17,564 nucleotides of DNA from CAILKP01 sp038231815 (GTDB taxonomy: Bacteria > Planctomycetota > Phycisphaerae > Phycisphaerales > UBA1924): assembly GCA_038231815.1 (NCBI GenBank), contig JBBRKQ010000082.1, forward strand, positions 1-17,564. Reading direction: 5' to 3'. The translations under genes and the position numbers were made by a program. Shown in pieces: positions 14,493 through 17,564 of the stretch. The notes under the pieces are model-generated. The model saw nothing but the letters and a program-made list of their open reading frames with translations. It ran no database searches and was not told the origin of the DNA. Numbering within the stretch: the first letter of the stretch is position 1; the number at the start of each line of letters is the position of its first letter.

Positions 14493-14723
14493 TGGTGACC
14501 ACCGCCATCGGAGGCTAACGCCTCTGCCATACCTTCCGCCGCGGTGGCTCTGGCCCGCGGCAACGCACCCCCACCGCGGCTGCCTGCTACGCAGCCGACG
14601 TCGCAATCAGGACCACGTGTGAATTCACGCAACACGACTGACCAGCACGGTGACCGATGGGCCCAGCCCGAGAAGGGCCCGGGACAGGAAGGAAGCGGGG
14701 GGACGAGCGGAAGTTTGAGTGGG

Positions 14724-15155
14724 GTGGGATGCGGTGGGCAAGACTGCGGGGTGCTTCACCCGACCAACACGCGTGAGGACATGACCAATGCCGAGACCGC
14801 AGTGCTTGATGCGCTGACGCGTCATGGCTATGACGAGGCCAGCCGGTTTGCCGTTCGCCTAGCACTGGAGGAGGCACTCGTCAACGCCTTCCTGCATGGC
14901 CATCGCGGCTTGCCGGCCAACACGCCGCTGACGGTACGGTTCACCGTTGATCCTTCGGAAGTGTTGATCTCAATTGCTGATCAGGGTGCCGGGTTCAATC
15001 CGACATCAATCCCGGACCCGACGCTGGATGAGAACCTGGAACTGCCCTCGGGGCGGGGCCTGATGCTGATACGGGCGTACATGAACGGGGGCGTGCACCA
15101 TGAAAATGGTGGCAGCACGATGGTGATGAAGTACTTAAAGGATGCGGGGGAGTAA
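14724..15155 (+). CDS. RsbW/SpoIIAB-like anti-sigma serine kinase (HATPase_c)
   Basis: 143 residues from GTG 14724. The GHKL ATPase boxes are complete: N box RLALEEALVNAFLHGH (N54), G1 DQGAGFNP (86-93) and G2 SGRGLMLIRAYM (109-120), ending with the GGSTMVMKYL strand. It should phosphorylate the STAS protein on serine and hold a target, classically a sigma factor. The stop is certain, the start is not. The frame is open from a GTG at 14544, but the first 60 residues there look like translated non-coding DNA; the domain itself begins near 14750. Other candidates are GTG 14751 and ATG 14780. A hairpin (GGGTG 14749-14753 / CACCC 14757-14761) lies over the domain start. It could instead control a non-sigma target, as some planctomycete RsbW homologues lie far from sigma genes. 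Confidence 0.85.
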   Translation: MGCGGQDCGVLHPTNTREDMTNAETAVLDALTRHGYDEASRFAVRLALEEALVNAFLHGHRGLPANTPLTVRFTVDPSEVLISIADQGAGFNPTSIPDPTLDENLELPSGRGLMLIRAYMNGGVHHENGGSTMVMKYLKDAGE

Positions 15156-15208
15156 GGCGTTTACAACTTTGCTTCGCTTGCTGCTGCATCTGTCCCGGGC
15201 AATGCCGG

Positions 15209-17564
15209 TTATTGCATGCGATCCTTCGCCCGGCGCTTGGCGGCGAGCAGGCCGCCTTCCTGCTCTGCGGCACGAACGGGCTGCTCAGAAGCAGCCGCAG
15301 TGGGCGCCTCGGCTGGCGGTACCGGGTTGATGGCCGGACGAAACGCAACGCGGCGGGCTCGCGCCTCGGCGACGAGTCGTTTAGCTTCCTCGCCGCCCAG
15401 CGGTGTGGCTGCATCCTCCGTGGCCCGTGCGGCAGCGGTGGCCTCACGCTTGCCACGCGGGTTCAGGCCAGCGAGTGCGCTGGCGGCCTGCTGGCCGCGG
15501 GATGCGGTGGCGGCCCGTGCCTCAGAGAGAAGCTCAGCCCCGAATTGCTTGCTGAGCAGCCGGTCCCACGCGAGGCGGCGGTTGGCCAGATCCAGGTACA
15601 CCAACGCTGCGAGCAGTGGCGCGAGGTATGGCCAAAGGGGAAGCCGCGTCTGCCGGGGTGTGATCCCGGCTCGCAGCCAGAGCGGACCGTTTTGGCCCGC
15701 TTGGGTGGGCGGCGCATCAAGATCAAATATGCGGCCACCGGTCAGGGCGGCGAGCTGTTCGAGCGTGCGCTCATCACTGGTGGTGGCCCGAAGTTCCTGT
15801 CCTTGCGGGCGGACTACGCCGGTGATGCGCGGGGCGAGGCCGCCGGCAATTGCGGTAGCCTCAGAGGAGCCCGCCGGGCCAGGCTGGCGGGGCGAGACGA
15901 CCACCACCGCGGTGCCAGTCTGACGCATCGGAGCGGAGGCTTCGTAGATTCCGGGTGCGGTTTGCACCAACTGGAGTTCCTGCTTGCTGTTGTCTGGCCG
16001 GAAGATGGTGGCGGGTACGAGTAGCCCATCGATGGGGCGGTTGGTCTGATCGCTCGCCTCGTACCGGACGATGAGCCGGTCGCCATCGAGTGAGGTGGTG
16101 AGCTCACCGGCCCGGCCGGTGCTGTCGCGGCCGATTTGGCGGGCAAGCTGCGACCAGAATTGTCTGTACCCAGGCCACTGCACCCAAAGCTTGGCCCACT
16201 TTGATGCATCCGAAGTGAACGCGGCAACCTGACCGAGGCCGACTTGCCAGATCGCCAGAACCGGATCACCAGTGGGGGCGAGCATCGGATAGCTCACGCC
16301 GCCGGTGAGCAGGTCGGGGGCGTTTTCATTTTTCTTGTCAGCAGCGCTGGCGGCTTGTGGCGCTGCGCCGGTGCGGGCCGCTTCAACCTGGCGTGGTGTG
16401 GTGATGACCAGCCCACCCAGCGGCGGAACGCCGCCGGGCAGCTGCGCAAGGCCCATGGTGGCGCCCATGATGGCCGGAGAAATAATGGGGACAAACGGCG
16501 TTTCGCGAATCTGCGGCTGGCGCACCACACGCATGGCTTTTAAGAAGACCCTTGGCAGGCTCATGGGGTTCTCGACCCGGTAGTACGTGCCGCCGCCGAT
16601 GATGGCCATGTTTTCAAGCGTTTCAGTGTCCGCTTCATCTCCCACACAAATGGTTGAGACCTTGATTCCATCGACCGCCATTGCGCGGGCTTTGGCCTCC
16701 AGCTTGTCGCGACCGGCCGAGACACCATCGGTGAGAATGATGCAGTGCTTGGTGTTGGCCTTGGCGGCTTTGAGCTGCTGGTGGGCGGTTTCCAGGGCCG
16801 GGGGCATGTTGGTGCCGCCACCGGGCGAGATGCCGCGGATGCGGCGGACGGCTTCGGCGGGGTCGGTGTTGGGCGCTAGGTCCATGACCACTTTGGCGCG
16901 GGAATTAAACTCGATCACGCCCAGAAGGTCGTCTTTATCAAGTGTGCGCACCGCCATGGCGGCTCCCTCGTTGGCGATGTCCTGCTGGCTGCGTGTGCTG
17001 CCTCCGACACGAAAGCCCATCGACCCTGACGAGTCCATGACGATGGTGACGGCGACGGCGGGCATGACCAGACGCTCAGGCAGCTGCATGAGCACGGGCA
17101 GGATGGGCTCTAACTGCGAGCCGCGCCAGCCGCCGGGGCCGAAGCTGTCCGGCCCGCCGACCATGACAAACCCGCCGCCGAGTTTATTGACAAACTCCAC
17201 CAGGATTCGCTGCTGGATTGGCGAGACGAGGTCTGCCCCGACGTTCTCAAAGATCACCAGATCGTGGCGCTGCAGATCGACAAGGTCAGTCGGCAATGCC
17301 GCGGCGGTTATGGTCTGCACATCGCCCACCTCCGCGCGGAGCACACCTTCGAGCGTGCTGGAGGCCGGGACGGTGGCATCGTTGTCTGTATTGCCGCGAA
17401 CCAGCAGGATCGAGCCAGCGCCGGGGGTGACGGTGACGGCCTCAGCGATGAGGTTTGATGGCGGGGGACCGCCGGGGCCGTTCATGGTTGGGCCATCAAG
17501 CTCAAGCCGGGCCTCCATGCGATGGACGCGGCCACGGGGCAGCGGCGCTGAGAGGATCACAACA
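15209..17564 (-). CDS. VWA-domain membrane protein with GATase-like domain (5' end outside window)
   Basis: 785 residues are visible; the frame is still open at 17564, so the GTG at 17560 is internal and the true start lies beyond the edge. First comes a class I glutamine amidotransferase-like fold (GSILLVRG, then LVIFENVGAD, GGGFVMVGGPDSFGPGGW). Next is a von Willebrand A domain with MIDAS residues DSSGS (codon D at 17033-17035), the Thr of GGGTNMPPAL and the Asp of ILTDGVS, so metal binding is intact. A second GATase-like/beta region (GDPVLAIWQVGLGQVAAFTSD) follows, then one membrane span (LPLWPYLAPLLAALVYLDLA) and a long Ala/Arg/Glu-rich cytoplasmic tail. Full-length planctomycete relatives also have N-terminal spans. 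The family often sits with MoxR ATPase and BatA-like genes; those would be off the right edge. Substrate unknown. Confidence 0.9.
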   Translation of the reverse strand, partial: VVILSAPLPRGRVHRMEARLELDGPTMNGPGGPPPSNLIAEAVTVTPGAGSILLVRGNTDNDATVPASSTLEGVLRAEVGDVQTITAAALPTDLVDLQRHDLVIFENVGADLVSPIQQRILVEFVNKLGGGFVMVGGPDSFGPGGWRGSQLEPILPVLMQLPERLVMPAVAVTIVMDSSGSMGFRVGGSTRSQQDIANEGAAMAVRTLDKDDLLGVIEFNSRAKVVMDLAPNTDPAEAVRRIRGISPGGGTNMPPALETAHQQLKAAKANTKHCIILTDGVSAGRDKLEAKARAMAVDGIKVSTICVGDEADTETLENMAIIGGGTYYRVENPMSLPRVFLKAMRVVRQPQIRETPFVPIISPAIMGATMGLAQLPGGVPPLGGLVITTPRQVEAARTGAAPQAASAADKKNENAPDLLTGGVSYPMLAPTGDPVLAIWQVGLGQVAAFTSDASKWAKLWVQWPGYRQFWSQLARQIGRDSTGRAGELTTSLDGDRLIVRYEASDQTNRPIDGLLVPATIFRPDNSKQELQLVQTAPGIYEASAPMRQTGTAVVVVSPRQPGPAGSSEATAIAGGLAPRITGVVRPQGQELRATTSDERTLEQLAALTGGRIFDLDAPPTQAGQNGPLWLRAGITPRQTRLPLWPYLAPLLAALVYLDLANRRLAWDRLLSKQFGAELLSEARAATASRGQQAASALAGLNPRGKREATAAARATEDAATPLGGEEAKRLVAEARARRVAFRPAINPVPPAEAPTAAASEQPVRAAEQEGGLLAAKRRAKDRMQ

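Noticed and set aside
14675..14705. GGACAGGAAGGAAGCGG, resembling the SRP RNA apical loop
   Set aside because: The conserved GGTCAGGTCCGGAAGGAAGCAG core is not matched on either side of the loop, and no long flanking helix is visible.
15199..15215. GCAAT/ATTGC hairpin between the convergent RsbW-like and VWA genes
   Set aside because: Only five pairs and no T-tract on either strand; not enough to call a shared terminator.
1..17564. CRISPR arrays, insertion sequences, integrases, phage genes or rRNA
   Set aside because: Looked for and not seen; no regularly spaced repeats, transposase motifs or rRNA sequence recognised.

Overview
This GC-rich window most likely comes from a planctomycete, probably of the class Phycisphaerae. 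Four things point there: a Pro-Ala-Pro-Gly / hydrophobic / poly-Arg sorting tail (PEP-CTERM variant) on a spondin-domain protein; an ECF sigma factor coupled to a Ser/Thr kinase with TPR repeats; a planctomycete-style STAS protein; and a large VWA membrane protein. The assignment is from recognised protein families, not from a search.

Layout. 1-156 (-) is the N-terminus of a family-4-like glycosyltransferase that leaves the window. 157-668 has no gene but holds a strong intrinsic terminator on the + strand with an AT-rich promoter-like patch upstream, so it may encode a small RNA. 669-4310 (-) is an ECF sigma / transmembrane Ser-Thr kinase-TPR pair. 4660-5343 (+) is an unrecognised putative lipoprotein. 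5921-6870 (+) is a second ECF sigma factor overlapping a zinc-type anti-sigma factor, followed by the secreted spondin-domain protein (7021-7803).

8190-13777 (+) looks like one transport operon: a Cys-rich secreted protein, a membrane-fusion (HlyD-like) adaptor, an MacB/LolD-type ABC ATPase, two FtsX/MacB-type permeases, and a lipoprotein with a Cys cluster. 14133-15155 (+) carries a STAS anti-anti-sigma factor and an RsbW-like ATPase, i.e. a partner-switching pair. 15209-17564 (-) is the C-terminal part of a VWA/GATase-like membrane protein that enters from the right edge.

The window is dense in signalling: three sigma-linked modules (kinase-coupled, zinc anti-sigma, partner switching) lie within 15 kb. 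The strongest leads are the ABC transport locus, whose extracytoplasmic parts nearly all carry cysteines; a 20-nt sequence repeated at nearly the same distance before two of its genes; the Cys cluster in the linker of the second sigma factor; and the orphan terminator/sRNA candidate.
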